A DNA stretch of 32,843 nucleotides from Asaia bogorensis (GTDB lineage: Bacteria > Pseudomonadota > Alphaproteobacteria > Acetobacterales > Acetobacteraceae): NCBI GenBank assembly GCA_945861095.1, contig CAMATI010000024.1:1-32843 (forward strand), given 5' to 3'. Under the pieces are notes generated by a model, which saw only the letters and a program-made list of their open reading frames with translations, had not been told where the DNA came from and ran no database searches. Position 1 is the stretch's first letter. Each line of letters starts with the position of its first letter. Positions 1-8,308 of this stretch are shown here, piece by piece. Both the position numbers and the translations under genes were made by a program.

Positions 1-374
1 CACCGCTTTTTGTATCAGGCTGGGTTACGTGACTCGAGGTATGACCCGGTCAGTTGGGCCAGCTTCCCGTTGCAGGTGGCGGGGCGACTTGGCATCCAAA
101 CCTACTGCCTTGGAATCACAGGAGAAAAAATGAGGGGATGGCTGAGCACCACGACACGTCGCGGGGCCGCCACGCCAGCAAGCGATCCGAGATGGCGCAC
201 AGTTACGGTGTGATGCGGCCGGACAGGGCATTCTCCAAGGCCAGGACTGGAACTGACATCTTGAGTATAGCGACCCCGTGCCGCCATGCGTCGATTGCGT
301 CTCCCCGGATGGGGGGCGCATTGTCCGGGCTTCGCTGCGGTACCGTTGCGCGCGACCACCATGGAGTGATGACG
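1..374. other. Left-edge region without a firm gene
   Basis: I see no convincing gene here. Reading frames run through the region but none resembles a known family, and the long frame that enters the cytochrome c gene from the left lacks a plausible start and has no secreted-protein character before position 375. A 27-codon ORF at 130-213 on the plus strand has a good ribosome binding site (AGGAG about 7 bases before its ATG) and is Arg/Thr rich. It could be a leader peptide or chance. Confidence 0.4.
130..213 (+). CDS. Possible 27-codon small ORF upstream of cytochrome c
   Basis: The ORF starts MRGWLSTTTRR and ends at a TGA at 211-213. Its ATG is preceded by acaggagaaaaa, a strong Shine-Dalgarno sequence with suitable spacing, which is the only reason to list it. 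There is no recognisable domain, no transmembrane segment and no family match I know. It lies about 160 bases before the cytochrome c start on the same strand, so it could be a leader peptide, the tail of a decayed gene, or a chance ORF. Confidence 0.15.
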   Translation: MRGWLSTTTRRGAATPASDPRWRTVTV

Positions 375-797
375 ATGAGCAAAGCGGAATCTGTCGACTC
401 AACCCACGATGGCCGCGATGCGACAGGTCCGGTCCCCGACCGCCGGCAGGCACGGGACGCCCGCGCCATTCTTCGTCCCGCCATCGCCGCGGCCTTGCTG
501 GGCGTGGGTCTGTTGGCATCCTCCCACGCCGGGGCACAGACGTTCGGCGATGCGGCGGCGGGACAGGCCCTGGCTCGCCGATGGTGCGTCTCTTGCCATC
601 TGGTCGATGCGGGGCAACCGACCGCTCTGGCCAATGGGGTGCCGACCTTCGCCGGGATCGCACGCATGCCATCGACCACGGCGCTGTCGCTGCGCGTCTT
701 CCTGCAAACCCCCCATATCCGGATGCCGGACTTCAATCTGACCCAGGAAGAGATCGGCGACGTGACGGCCTATATCCTCACTCTGAAAAGACGGTAG
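375..797 (+). CDS. Small secreted c-type cytochrome
   Basis: A 140-residue single-haem cytochrome c, expected to act as a periplasmic electron carrier. An N-terminal hydrophobic stretch (about residues 35-50) ending in AGAQ looks like a signal sequence with cleavage near residue 54. The haem attachment motif CVSCH is at residues 71-75, and the likely sixth ligand is Met117 in HIRMPDF. A C-terminal helix ending TAYILTLKRR is typical of class I cytochromes. I chose the ATG at 375 because GGAG at 363-366 is 8 bases upstream; an in-frame ATG at 369 is too close to it. The n-region before the hydrophobic core is long (about 33 residues), which is unusual. The partner oxidoreductase is not in the window. 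The next gene faces it, so it appears monocistronic. Confidence 0.85.
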   Translation: MSKAESVDSTHDGRDATGPVPDRRQARDARAILRPAIAAALLGVGLLASSHAGAQTFGDAAAGQALARRWCVSCHLVDAGQPTALANGVPTFAGIARMPSTTALSLRVFLQTPHIRMPDFNLTQEEIGDVTAYILTLKRR

Positions 798-932
798 CCA
801 GCAATGGGATGCACCAGGCTCATGCGTTGGGCGATCAACCGGATTTTCCTTCTGTGTCCCTACGCCGGTTGATGGGGCGGTTCGATGGACGCGGCCGAAT
901 CCCGGTTCACCATTGCAACGGCGTGCGCTGGA

Positions 933-1796
933 CTACGTTGTAACGTGAACCTCGACCATCATCCCCTGAAAGGCGTCGCTCGCCCCTACGAAGCTGCCGG
1001 AAACCGGCATGACCTGCCCGATACCGCGCGCGACTGCCACCGGGATCAGGTTGGACCCGCCGACGCCGCGGTTCGTCGGATCGAAGGTGATCCAGCCGGC
1101 GCCGAGCACGTAGACCTCGGCCCAGGCATGGGTCGATCCGGCATCGCCGAACGCCACGTTGTCCCGATCCGGATGGTAAAGATAGCCGGACACGATCCGT
1201 GCCCCGAAACCCAGGGCGCGGGCCGCTTCCGCGAACAGGACCGCGAAATCGCGACACGATCCCACCCGCCGATCCAAGGTTTCGGTGGGCGATTGGGTGC
1301 CTTCGGTCTCCCGGCTGCGATACGATATCCACGCCGAGACACCGGCGCACAAGTCCTTCAGCAGGGCCAGCGTGTCGGTCGGATTGGCCCGCACGAAGCC
1401 CCGTGCCCAGTTCCCCAACTGTCCGGCCGGGTCCGGGTATTGCTGGACCATCAATGCGCCAAGGTCGGTCCAGTCGGCCTCGGAGTAACGGAAGGGATAG
1501 ACGATGGCGGCGGCGGCGATGGCGAATACCGGCCAGGCAACGGCGTCGAGTTCGATTTCGGCCAGGCTCTCGATCACCAGCGTGTCCGTCATGGTCTGGA
1601 ATGTCGCGGTGGCGACGGTGTTGCCGAACACGTCCTGCGCCCAGGTCAACGTCGAGGGCGGGGTCACCGTCACGTCTATGGAGATCAGGCGAAGGTCACG
1701 GCTTTCGCGCGGACGCAGCATCAGGCGATGCGCCCCGAGGCTCACCGGTTGCCGGTAACGATAGGTGGTAGCGTGGCGAATCCGGAGCGTGATCAA
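933..1796 (-). CDS. Transglutaminase-like cysteine peptidase family protein
   Basis: A 287-residue protein of the bacterial transglutaminase-like family. The N-terminal part (about 1-90, beginning MITLRIRHATTYRY) matches the small beta domain that precedes the catalytic domain in this family. The catalytic triad is visible: Cys181 in GSCRDFA, His223 in STHAWAEVY and Asp239 in FDPTN. Members are thought to act as thiol peptidases or amide hydrolases, but substrates are mostly unknown. No signal peptide is seen, so it is probably cytoplasmic. The start codon is TTG at 1796 with no clear ribosome binding site; the alignment of the N-terminus with the family supports it. It converges with the cytochrome c gene and is divergent from the gene at 1988. 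Confidence 0.88.
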   Translation of the reverse strand: MITLRIRHATTYRYRQPVSLGAHRLMLRPRESRDLRLISIDVTVTPPSTLTWAQDVFGNTVATATFQTMTDTLVIESLAEIELDAVAWPVFAIAAAAIVYPFRYSEADWTDLGALMVQQYPDPAGQLGNWARGFVRANPTDTLALLKDLCAGVSAWISYRSRETEGTQSPTETLDRRVGSCRDFAVLFAEAARALGFGARIVSGYLYHPDRDNVAFGDAGSTHAWAEVYVLGAGWITFDPTNRGVGGSNLIPVAVARGIGQVMPVSGSFVGASDAFQGMMVEVHVTT

Positions 1797-1987
1797 CGGT
1801 GGCTGGTGTCCGCGGGCATGCCGGACAGGCTAGGGCGGATAAGAGGGGCCTGTCGATCACCGTATCGCGATGGTGCCGGAAGGCTGGAGGCCCCAAGGCG
1901 GGGGGACGCAAGGCGGTTGGTCTCGGACCGAATTCCCGTTACCCTGCCAGGGATGATGGTACATGCTTTCCCGCGGCGACTGAACCC

Positions 1988-2356
1988 ATGAGCGATCTGT
2001 TTGCCCCCGATGGTGGCTGGCGGGTTCGCATCCTCGATCTGTCGGGCGGCGCCCAGGACAATATCGTGGAGGAGATCGGCGGTTTCCCCACCCTGATGCA
2101 TGCCAACGCGTTTGCCCGCTGCTATGTGCGCGATTCCGTGGAGCTGTGCCGCGGTTCCGGGATGACCACGAAGGACGTGCTGGAGGCTTGGTTCGCCTTT
2201 GGGGAAGACGCGGAAGTCGTCGATGCCGGCGAAAGCGGCTGGAAAAGCGCCACCGAACTCGGCGATTTCGTGGACCGTCGCGCCGGCAGGGATGAACGGA
2301 ACTGGCGTGCCCTGGATCCGCGCCGGGACGGGATGGACGACGAGTCCGAGGAATGA
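1988..2356 (+). CDS. Conserved hypothetical protein coupled to the GltX paralogue
   Basis: A 122-residue acidic protein (C-terminus rich in Asp, Glu and Arg, ending DDESEE) that I cannot assign to a characterised family. The first half, with GGWRVRILDLSGG and HANAFARCYVRDSVE, looks like a compact folded domain. The second half (WFAFGEDAEVVDAGESGW) resembles a small beta-containing module. There is no signal peptide or membrane segment. The ATG at 1988 follows an in-frame extension without family character, so this start is likely. Its TGA stop overlaps the ATG of the next gene (ATGA at 2353-2356), so the two are translationally coupled, and a functional link with the degenerate glutamyl-tRNA synthetase is a reasonable inference. 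Confidence 0.7.
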   Translation: MSDLFAPDGGWRVRILDLSGGAQDNIVEEIGGFPTLMHANAFARCYVRDSVELCRGSGMTTKDVLEAWFAFGEDAEVVDAGESGWKSATELGDFVDRRAGRDERNWRALDPRRDGMDDESEE

Positions 2357-3711
2357 TCAGGGTCCGGTTCGCTCCGACCCCGTCCGGCCATCTGTTCGTC
2401 AGCAGCGCGCGCGTGGCCCTGGCCAATTTTCTGCACGCGCGCCGGCATGGCGGGCAGATGCTGCTGCGCCTGGACGATCTGGACGCGGAGCGGACGAAAC
2501 CGATCTATGCCTGCTCCATGATGCAGGACCTGCGGTGGTTGGGCATCGCCTGGGACGAATGCATCCGCCAATCCGAACGCATGCCGCTCTATGCCAAGGC
2601 GATCGAGCGGTTGAAGCAATCCGGTCGGCTGTATCCGTGTTTCGAGTCCGAGGAAGAGTTGCGGGCGAAACAGGACTATCGCCGCAAGCGTGGTCAGCCC
2701 ACCATTTACGACCGGGCGATGCTGCAACTGACCCCTGAACAGCGAGCGGCGGCGGAAGCCGGGGGCAAGACCCCGTATTGGCGGTTCCGCCTGTCCGCGC
2801 GGATCCTGGAATGGCCGGATCTGATCATGGGGAAGCGGCAGGCGAAACTGCCCTCGGTGTCCGATCCGGTTCTGGTCCTTGCCGACGGAAGACCGGCGCC
2901 GCTGTTGGCAAGCGTGGTGGACGATATCGACACCGGCATCACCCATATCATTCGTGCCGACGACAACGCCGCCAATACCGGCATCCAGATTGAGCTGTTC
3001 GAGGTCCTCGGCGCCAATGCCAGCCGCCTGACCTTCGCGCATCTGCCGCCGATGACCGACGCGTCACGGGAAGGCGGTTCGGCTGGCGCGCGCGGGAAAG
3101 CGGGCAGGCGGGTCGGCAGCCTGTCGTTGCGGAGCCTGCGCGGGGATGGGATCGAGGCGACGGCCCTGGCGACCTACCTGGCGGCGGGCGGTGGTGCCGC
3201 GGACCGCGACGCCGAACCGGCCTTGGAACTGGCCCCCGGGTTCTCTTTGGCTCGATTGGGCAAGGCGAGCGGCGGTTTCGATCCGATCGCGCTGATGGCG
3301 ATGAACCGACGCGTCTTGCGCCGCATGGCCTTCGCCTCGGTGGTCGATCGCCTGCCGAACGGGGCGACGGAAGCGTTCTGGCTCTCGATCAGGGGGAGTT
3401 TGGACCTGCTGACCGAGGCGCGCGGGTGGTGGGACGTTGTGACCGGCACGATCGTGCCGCCGGTGATGGAGGAAGAGCGCGATTTCCTGACCATGGCCGA
3501 GACGTTGCTGCCGCCGGAACCATGGAATGGCGCGGTCTGGCAGGCCTGGATCGACGCGCTGGCCGAGGCGACGGGGCGCGATCTGAACGCGGTTGTCGAG
3601 CCATTGCGGCTGGCGCTGACCGGCGAGGACCATGGACCCGATCTAACGGATCTGCTGCCGCTGATCGGACGCAACCGAACAGCGAACCGGTTGCGGATCG
3701 CGGTGTCATGA
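2353..3711 (+). CDS. Degenerate glutamyl-tRNA synthetase paralogue (GluRS2-like)
   Basis: A 452-residue class I synthetase of the GltX family, about normal length for the shorter alphaproteobacterial second GluRS. The Rossmann fold (FAPTPSG at 7-12, WDEC, RLYPCFE, YWRFRL, ASVVDDID at 186-193) and a C-terminal anticodon-binding region are present. However, all active-site signatures are altered. The HIGH region reads GHLFVSS (12-18) where PTGxLHIGN is expected. The RGEDH motif reads RADDN (201-205). The KLSKR loop reads KAGRR (249-253), so the catalytic second lysine is Arg252. Glutamylation activity is therefore doubtful. It could be a tRNA-binding or regulatory pseudoenzyme, or an enzyme with changed chemistry. 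The frame is open throughout, so it is not a simple pseudogene. It overlaps the preceding gene by 4 bases. Confidence 0.85.
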   Translation: MIRVRFAPTPSGHLFVSSARVALANFLHARRHGGQMLLRLDDLDAERTKPIYACSMMQDLRWLGIAWDECIRQSERMPLYAKAIERLKQSGRLYPCFESEEELRAKQDYRRKRGQPTIYDRAMLQLTPEQRAAAEAGGKTPYWRFRLSARILEWPDLIMGKRQAKLPSVSDPVLVLADGRPAPLLASVVDDIDTGITHIIRADDNAANTGIQIELFEVLGANASRLTFAHLPPMTDASREGGSAGARGKAGRRVGSLSLRSLRGDGIEATALATYLAAGGGAADRDAEPALELAPGFSLARLGKASGGFDPIALMAMNRRVLRRMAFASVVDRLPNGATEAFWLSIRGSLDLLTEARGWWDVVTGTIVPPVMEEERDFLTMAETLLPPEPWNGAVWQAWIDALAEATGRDLNAVVEPLRLALTGEDHGPDLTDLLPLIGRNRTANRLRIAVS

Positions 3712-3798
3712 TGGACCGAGAGCGCCTGCAACCTTGTGCCTGGGGCCGCTCACCGGCTTCGGCGCCCGACCGGCGTGATTGAGGAGGGGATAACAACC

Positions 3799-4962
3799 AT
3801 GCAACGCAGCACCGACCGCATTCTCACGACCCATACCGGCAGCCTGCCGCGGCCGGCGTCCCTGGTCGAACTCTATGTCCGCAAGGCGCGGGGAGAGGCG
3901 GTGGATGCCGAACTCGCCGCCGCGGCGCACGCGGCGATGCGCGATGTCATCGCTCGGCAGCGTGATGCCGGGATCGATATCGGCAACAACGGGGAGCAGC
4001 AGCGCGAGGCGTTCTTCTTGTATGTCCGCGGGCGCATGAGCGGCTTCGGCGGCTCCTGGACCCGGCTGCCGCGCCAGGATGTGGAGCGCTATCCGGAGTT
4101 GAAGGCGGCCCTTGCCCGCGAACAGGCCAATACGGTGATGGTCAGCGCGCGGGAGCATCTGCCCACCGCGATCGGCGAGGTCCGTTACCTCGATCGTTCG
4201 GCCATCGACCAGGAATGCGCCGATTTCCGCGCGACCCTGGATGCGATGGGCCAGCCCTTCGTCGAACCGTTCATGACCGCGCCGTCCCCCGGTATCGTCG
4301 CCGCCGCGTTGCGCAATGATTACTACCCGTCCGAAACGGCGTATCTGGAAGCGTTGGGAGAGGCGTTGCGGGTCGAGTATGAAACCATTGTCGGCAATGG
4401 CTTCCTGCTGCAACTCGATTGTCCGGACCTGGCGATGGAGCGCCATTTTTCCTATCAGGACCGGCCGTTGGCGGATTTCCAGGGATTCGTGCAGCGTGTG
4501 GTGACAACGATCAATACGGCGCTGTCGAACATCCCGCGCGACAAGGTGCGGCTGCATGTCTGCTGGGGCAATTACGAGGGGCCGCACGATTGCGACGTGG
4601 AACTGAAGGAGATTTTCCCGATCCTGCAAGGACTGAAGGTCGGCGGTTTTGTGCTGCCCTTCGCCAATCCGCGCCACGCGCATGAATATCGGGTGCTGAA
4701 GGAGTTTCCGCTAGAAAAGGATCAGATCATCGTGGCCGGTGTGATCGATTCCGTGACGAATTTCGTGGAACATCCCGAGACGGTCGCCGAACGGATCGAG
4801 CGTGTGGTGGAAGCCGTCGGCGATGCCAGCCGGGTGCAGGCGGGGACGGATTGCGGGTTCGATACCTCGGCGGGAATGCGCCGGGTGGCATCCGATGTGG
4901 TGTGGGCCAAGCTGAAGGCGTTGAGCGATGGGGCGCGGATTGCGTCCGGGCGGGTTTTTTAG
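3799..4962 (+). CDS. MetE-like cobalamin-independent methyltransferase family protein
   Basis: A 387-residue protein of the UROD/MetE-like superfamily, matching the C-terminal catalytic half of cobalamin-independent methionine synthase. It lacks the N-terminal half of full MetE (about 750 residues). Zinc ligands are visible: His253 and Cys255 in LHVCWG, Glu296 in HAHEYRVL and Cys352 in TDCGF. The N-terminus TTHTGSLPRP is the usual opening of the stand-alone group, which includes epoxyalkane:coenzyme M transferase and many enzymes of unknown substrate. A thiol methylation or alkyl transfer with a zinc-bound thiolate is expected; the substrate cannot be told. The ATG at 3799 is 9 bases after GAGGAGGGG. 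The upstream gene ends 87 bases before. Confidence 0.85.
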   Translation: MQRSTDRILTTHTGSLPRPASLVELYVRKARGEAVDAELAAAAHAAMRDVIARQRDAGIDIGNNGEQQREAFFLYVRGRMSGFGGSWTRLPRQDVERYPELKAALAREQANTVMVSAREHLPTAIGEVRYLDRSAIDQECADFRATLDAMGQPFVEPFMTAPSPGIVAAALRNDYYPSETAYLEALGEALRVEYETIVGNGFLLQLDCPDLAMERHFSYQDRPLADFQGFVQRVVTTINTALSNIPRDKVRLHVCWGNYEGPHDCDVELKEIFPILQGLKVGGFVLPFANPRHAHEYRVLKEFPLEKDQIIVAGVIDSVTNFVEHPETVAERIERVVEAVGDASRVQAGTDCGFDTSAGMRRVASDVVWAKLKALSDGARIASGRVF

Positions 4963-5148
4963 TGACCGACGGCGTTGGTCTGGAGGGGGCGTGGTGCGCA
5001 TACCTCCCACCATCCACCGCTCCTTGTTCTTGACGATCGACAGTCATGGGTGGCGGGCCTGTGCCCGTCACGAGGGTGGCAGAGGCGGGCGATCCGATCC
5101 CAGCATTCGGCGCTTCCCCCGGTTGGGCACAGTTCTTATAGTCGTTTA

Positions 5149-5949
5149 ATGTCAAATTCCGACTCCGCCCCAACCACCGTCGAAGCGTCATTGGAAGCCT
5201 GGGAGGCCAGGCTTGCCGACCTCGAACGCCAGGCCGCCGCCGTGCTGAAATCGGCGCGCCGGTTGCGCAAGGCGGCGCAGGAAGGCGCGGTGTCGACCTT
5301 CCCGGCTGCGTCCGAGGCCATGCGCCAGGATGCGGTCCGATTGGCTGAGACCGTCGACCGGACCGCGACGCCGCCGGACCTGTCGATCGCAGCGGCTTTT
5401 GATGACGGGCAGTTCCTGGCCGAACTGGCCAGTGCCGCCGCCGCCGCCAACGTCACCTTGGTGCAGCGGGACGGGCGGATTACCGCGTTTCCGCTCATCC
5501 TTCGCCTGGAGACCCGTTTGCAAGGCGTGCGTATCGGCCGCAAGCTGGAAAAGCGCATTCGCCCCAGTTTTCTCGCCGCCCAACTGAAAGTGTTGCAAGG
5601 TCGGCCGAACCGTTTCAATGCGCGTTCGTTCCTCGATCGGCTGATCAAGGCCTACACCGCCCTGGCGCCGGACTGGCAGCAACAGCGCGGCGGGGAGGGG
5701 CCGTTGCTGGCGCTGGCCGACCTGCATGAGGTGCTGACGATCCTGCCCGCCGCCGCGGCCGACTACCCGCAGGAGGAGTTTCTGCTGGACCTGCTGCGGC
5801 TCGACCGCCAGCCCGATGCCCGCACCGGGCGCGGGTTCCGGTTCGAATTTGGCGGCTCCACCGGTACCAAGGGTGCCAAACGCCTGACCGCCTTCGATGA
5901 AACCGGAACGCAGCACGACTACTATGCCGTTCGTTTCCTCTCGGCCTGA
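5149..5949 (+). CDS. Coiled-coil protein of unknown function, first gene of ATPase cassette
   Basis: A 266-residue protein without an assignable family. Residues 11-45 (LEAWEARLADLERQA and following) form a probable coiled coil. The middle has DGRITAFPLILRLETR followed by a basic stretch, VRIGRKLEKRIRPSF, that could contact nucleic acid or a partner. The C-terminus ends in a beta-rich segment finishing HDYYAVRFLSA. There is no signal peptide or membrane segment. The ATG at 5149 is chosen because the frame before it has no protein-like character; no clear ribosome binding site precedes it. The next gene starts 18 bases downstream, so it belongs to the same operon as the two P-loop proteins. 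I infer that it is an adaptor or DNA-binding subunit of that complex. Confidence 0.7.
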   Translation: MSNSDSAPTTVEASLEAWEARLADLERQAAAVLKSARRLRKAAQEGAVSTFPAASEAMRQDAVRLAETVDRTATPPDLSIAAAFDDGQFLAELASAAAAANVTLVQRDGRITAFPLILRLETRLQGVRIGRKLEKRIRPSFLAAQLKVLQGRPNRFNARSFLDRLIKAYTALAPDWQQQRGGEGPLLALADLHEVLTILPAAAADYPQEEFLLDLLRLDRQPDARTGRGFRFEFGGSTGTKGAKRLTAFDETGTQHDYYAVRFLSA

Positions 5950-5967
5950 TCCGATGGAGCAGCGCAA

Positions 5968-6939
5968 ATGGAGGTAATCGACTGTCCGGCGCTGCCATTC
6001 GACCAATGGATCGGGGTGATGCAACGCGAGTATTTCGACGCGTTCCTGCCCGCCGGTGGCGCCGCGGTGAAATTCGTGATCGCCGGAGAGGACACCGCCG
6101 AAACCCTGTTGCACGCCATTGCCGGGGTCGCCGGCCGCCACGGCATGATCGCGGCCCGGATCAACGCCGGCGACACCCGCCTGCATATGCTGCAGGAGAT
6201 ATTCTTCGCGTTGGCCCGCGTGCTGCCCTGGGATGACCTCGCCCGCCGCTATATCGAGGAATTGTTCGCCCAGAACGACTACCCGTGGCCGGAACCGGGC
6301 CAGAAAATGACCATGGCGGAACTGGCGCAGGAATTCGGCGTGGCGCCCAACCTGTTGACCCGCGGCCGCGACCAGTGGCTCAGCCGCGATCTGTGGGACG
6401 ATCCGCATCTGGCGCGGGATTTCCGGTCCGCCATGCTGCATCTCTGCCTGGCGCGCCTCGAACCTGACGGAGACAGCAGCGTCGAATCGATCCTGCAATG
6501 GCTGTGCGGGGAGAAAGTCCTGCTGGGACAGTTGCGCCAATTCGATATCGTATCGCGGATCACCCGCACCAATGCGCGCTCCATGCTGATCTCCGTCTGC
6601 CATTGGCTGCGCAAATGCGGGGTCGGCGGACTGGTCCTGGCGCTTGACCTGCGACCGGCGATGCGACCAGGCGGACGAGCGGGATCGGCCGCGGACCAGA
6701 CCGTGCGCTATTCCACCGCCGCGGTGATGGATCTCTACGAAGTGCTGCGCGAGCTCATCGACGATATCGAGGATCTGCCCGGATTGTTCGTCCTGGCACT
6801 CGCCGACCAGGCCTTGGTGGCCGGCGACCGGCGCCGCACCTTGGATACCTACAAGGCGTTGGAAATGCGCATCTGGCCCGATGTTCGCCCCGGCGACCGG
6901 CAGAACCCCTTGGCGCCGCTGGTCACGGTCGGCGCATGA
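5968..6939 (+). CDS. P-loop-like protein with degenerate Walker A, DUF2791/BrxD-related
   Basis: A 323-residue protein that looks like an ATPase fold which has lost nucleotide chemistry. At residues 36-50 the sequence FVIAGEDTAETLLHA sits where a Walker A motif would be, with AET replacing GKT. A hydrophobic strand GLVLALDL (221-228) fits a Walker B strand ending in Asp but without a following Glu. The C-terminal MRIWPDVRPGDRQNPLAP region resembles the end of BREX-type ATP-binding domains. The ATG at 5968 has GGAG 8 bases upstream. Its stop overlaps the start of the next gene (ATGA), so equal production of this protein and the active ATPase is likely. I infer a heteromeric ring or dimer with the downstream protein; similarity to DUF2791 is my reading and is not computed. 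Confidence 0.7.
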   Translation: MEVIDCPALPFDQWIGVMQREYFDAFLPAGGAAVKFVIAGEDTAETLLHAIAGVAGRHGMIAARINAGDTRLHMLQEIFFALARVLPWDDLARRYIEELFAQNDYPWPEPGQKMTMAELAQEFGVAPNLLTRGRDQWLSRDLWDDPHLARDFRSAMLHLCLARLEPDGDSSVESILQWLCGEKVLLGQLRQFDIVSRITRTNARSMLISVCHWLRKCGVGGLVLALDLRPAMRPGGRAGSAADQTVRYSTAAVMDLYEVLRELIDDIEDLPGLFVLALADQALVAGDRRRTLDTYKALEMRIWPDVRPGDRQNPLAPLVTVGA

Positions 6940-8168
6940 ACCTCGCGGCCCGCATCGCCATCGAGGCCCTTCGTGCCGGCGTTCCCAACCGTTCGGCCAT
7001 CCGTATGCTCGGTACCGAAGAAGGGGGCATCGAACAGTCCTTCGACGAATTGCTGCAATCGGTATGGACCGGCTCCCGCCCCGGACTTGGCATCGCCGGC
7101 GGCTTCGGCACCGGCAAGTCGCATTTCCTCGGCTATCTGGGAGAGGTCGCGCGCAACCAGAACTTCGCCGTCAGCCGCGTCGTCATCAGCAAGGAAACGC
7201 CGCTTTCCGATCCCGCCCGCGTGCTGGAAGCGGCCTTGCGTGAGGCCACCCTGCCAGAACGCAACGACGACCCGATCGGCGCGGCGCTGTCGATCCTGCG
7301 CGATTCGCCCGACCGGTTGGATGGCCTGGAAGACCTGATCCGCAATCCCGAATTCGGCCTGTCGCCGGTTTTCGGGGCGATCCTGTTCCTGCTGCGGAAG
7401 TCGTCGACCTCTCCGGAGACGATGCGCCGGTTCGAGCGGTTCATCGCCGGTGGGCGGATCAACGCCACCGTGTTCCGCCAGGCCCTGTCGGCCGCCGGCG
7501 CCGCCCGCATGTTCGATCTGCGCATGCCCGCCGCGGCCAGCCTGACCCAGCAGCGCATCCGCTTCGCCTCTCACCTGTTTCAAGCCGCCGGTTTCGCCGG
7601 ATGGTGCCTGCTGCTGGATGAGGTGGAGCTGATCGGCCGCTACACCCCCCTCCAACGCGCCATCGCCTATTCCTGGCTCAGCACCTGGCTCGGCCTCGAT
7701 CGGACCCTTCGATTCCCGGGCATCGTTATGGTCTATGCCATCACCGACGATTTCATCAGCGCGGTGGTCGAGCAGCGGGACGACCTGGCCAAACTGCCCG
7801 CACGCCTGCGCCTGAAAGGCCGCGAGAACGACGCCGAAACCGCCGTTGAGGCGATCGAACATATCGAAACCACCGTCCGCATGCATCGGCTGCGCCCGCC
7901 CGGATCCGAGGAACTCGACCGGTCCCGCGAACGTCTGCGCGGCATCTATGAAGCCGCCTATGACTGGGCCGCGCCACCGCTGCCGCCATCGCCGCGGACC
8001 GCCACCCGCACCATGCGTCAGTATATCAAGGCGTGGATAACCCGCTGGGACATGGAACGCCTGACCGGCACCGAATCCGACATCCACGAAGAACAGGTCA
8101 GCTCCAACTACGAGGAAAACGAGGGACTTGCCGCACCGGCGGCCGACGAAGCCGACGAATGGGGCTGA
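6936..8168 (+). CDS. BrxD/DUF2791-like ATPase
   Basis: A 410-residue P-loop ATPase. Walker A is intact as GGFGTGKSHFL (55-65) and Walker B is LLLDEVELIGRY (225-236). The DEVELIGRY motif is characteristic of the DUF2791 family that includes BrxD of BREX phage-defence loci. Before Walker A the protein opens with IAIEALRAGVPNRSAIRMLG, a pattern shared with that family. The acidic tail (EENEGLAAPAADEADEWG) is probably disordered. It is coupled to the degenerate partner by a 4-base overlap. No helicase, methylase (PglX) or phosphatase (PglZ) of a full BREX locus is in the window, so this is not classical BREX. A role in DNA-loading or genome protection is an inference from family membership. Confidence 0.85.
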   Translation: MNLAARIAIEALRAGVPNRSAIRMLGTEEGGIEQSFDELLQSVWTGSRPGLGIAGGFGTGKSHFLGYLGEVARNQNFAVSRVVISKETPLSDPARVLEAALREATLPERNDDPIGAALSILRDSPDRLDGLEDLIRNPEFGLSPVFGAILFLLRKSSTSPETMRRFERFIAGGRINATVFRQALSAAGAARMFDLRMPAAASLTQQRIRFASHLFQAAGFAGWCLLLDEVELIGRYTPLQRAIAYSWLSTWLGLDRTLRFPGIVMVYAITDDFISAVVEQRDDLAKLPARLRLKGRENDAETAVEAIEHIETTVRMHRLRPPGSEELDRSRERLRGIYEAAYDWAAPPLPPSPRTATRTMRQYIKAWITRWDMERLTGTESDIHEEQVSSNYEENEGLAAPAADEADEWG

Positions 8169-8308
8169 TCCCGAACGCCGATCCTCCGATCCGGCCGAGC
8201 GGAGGGGGCCGCGGAGGTGAACTGTTGGGCGATGGCGGGTTGAACACCCATATGCTGGATCCGAACCGAGGTTTCCGGCCTCCTCCGGGTTTGCTAATGG
8301 GCGGCGCG

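Noticed and set aside
2641..2660. tRNA T-arm-like sequence TTCGAGTCC
   Set aside because: It lies inside the GltX paralogue and has no acceptor or anticodon arm around it. No tRNA or rRNA gene was found in the window.
5188..6603. A 471-codon minus-strand frame over the first two cassette genes
   Set aside because: The plus-strand genes are coupled, with good ribosome binding at 5968 and a meaningful P-loop-like pattern; the minus frame is low-complexity.
5149..8168. Complete BREX or Wadjet (JetABCD) locus
   Set aside because: No PglX methylase, PglZ phosphatase, BrxC, helicase, SMC-like JetC or topoisomerase-like JetD is encoded nearby; only the BrxD-like ATPase resembles BREX.
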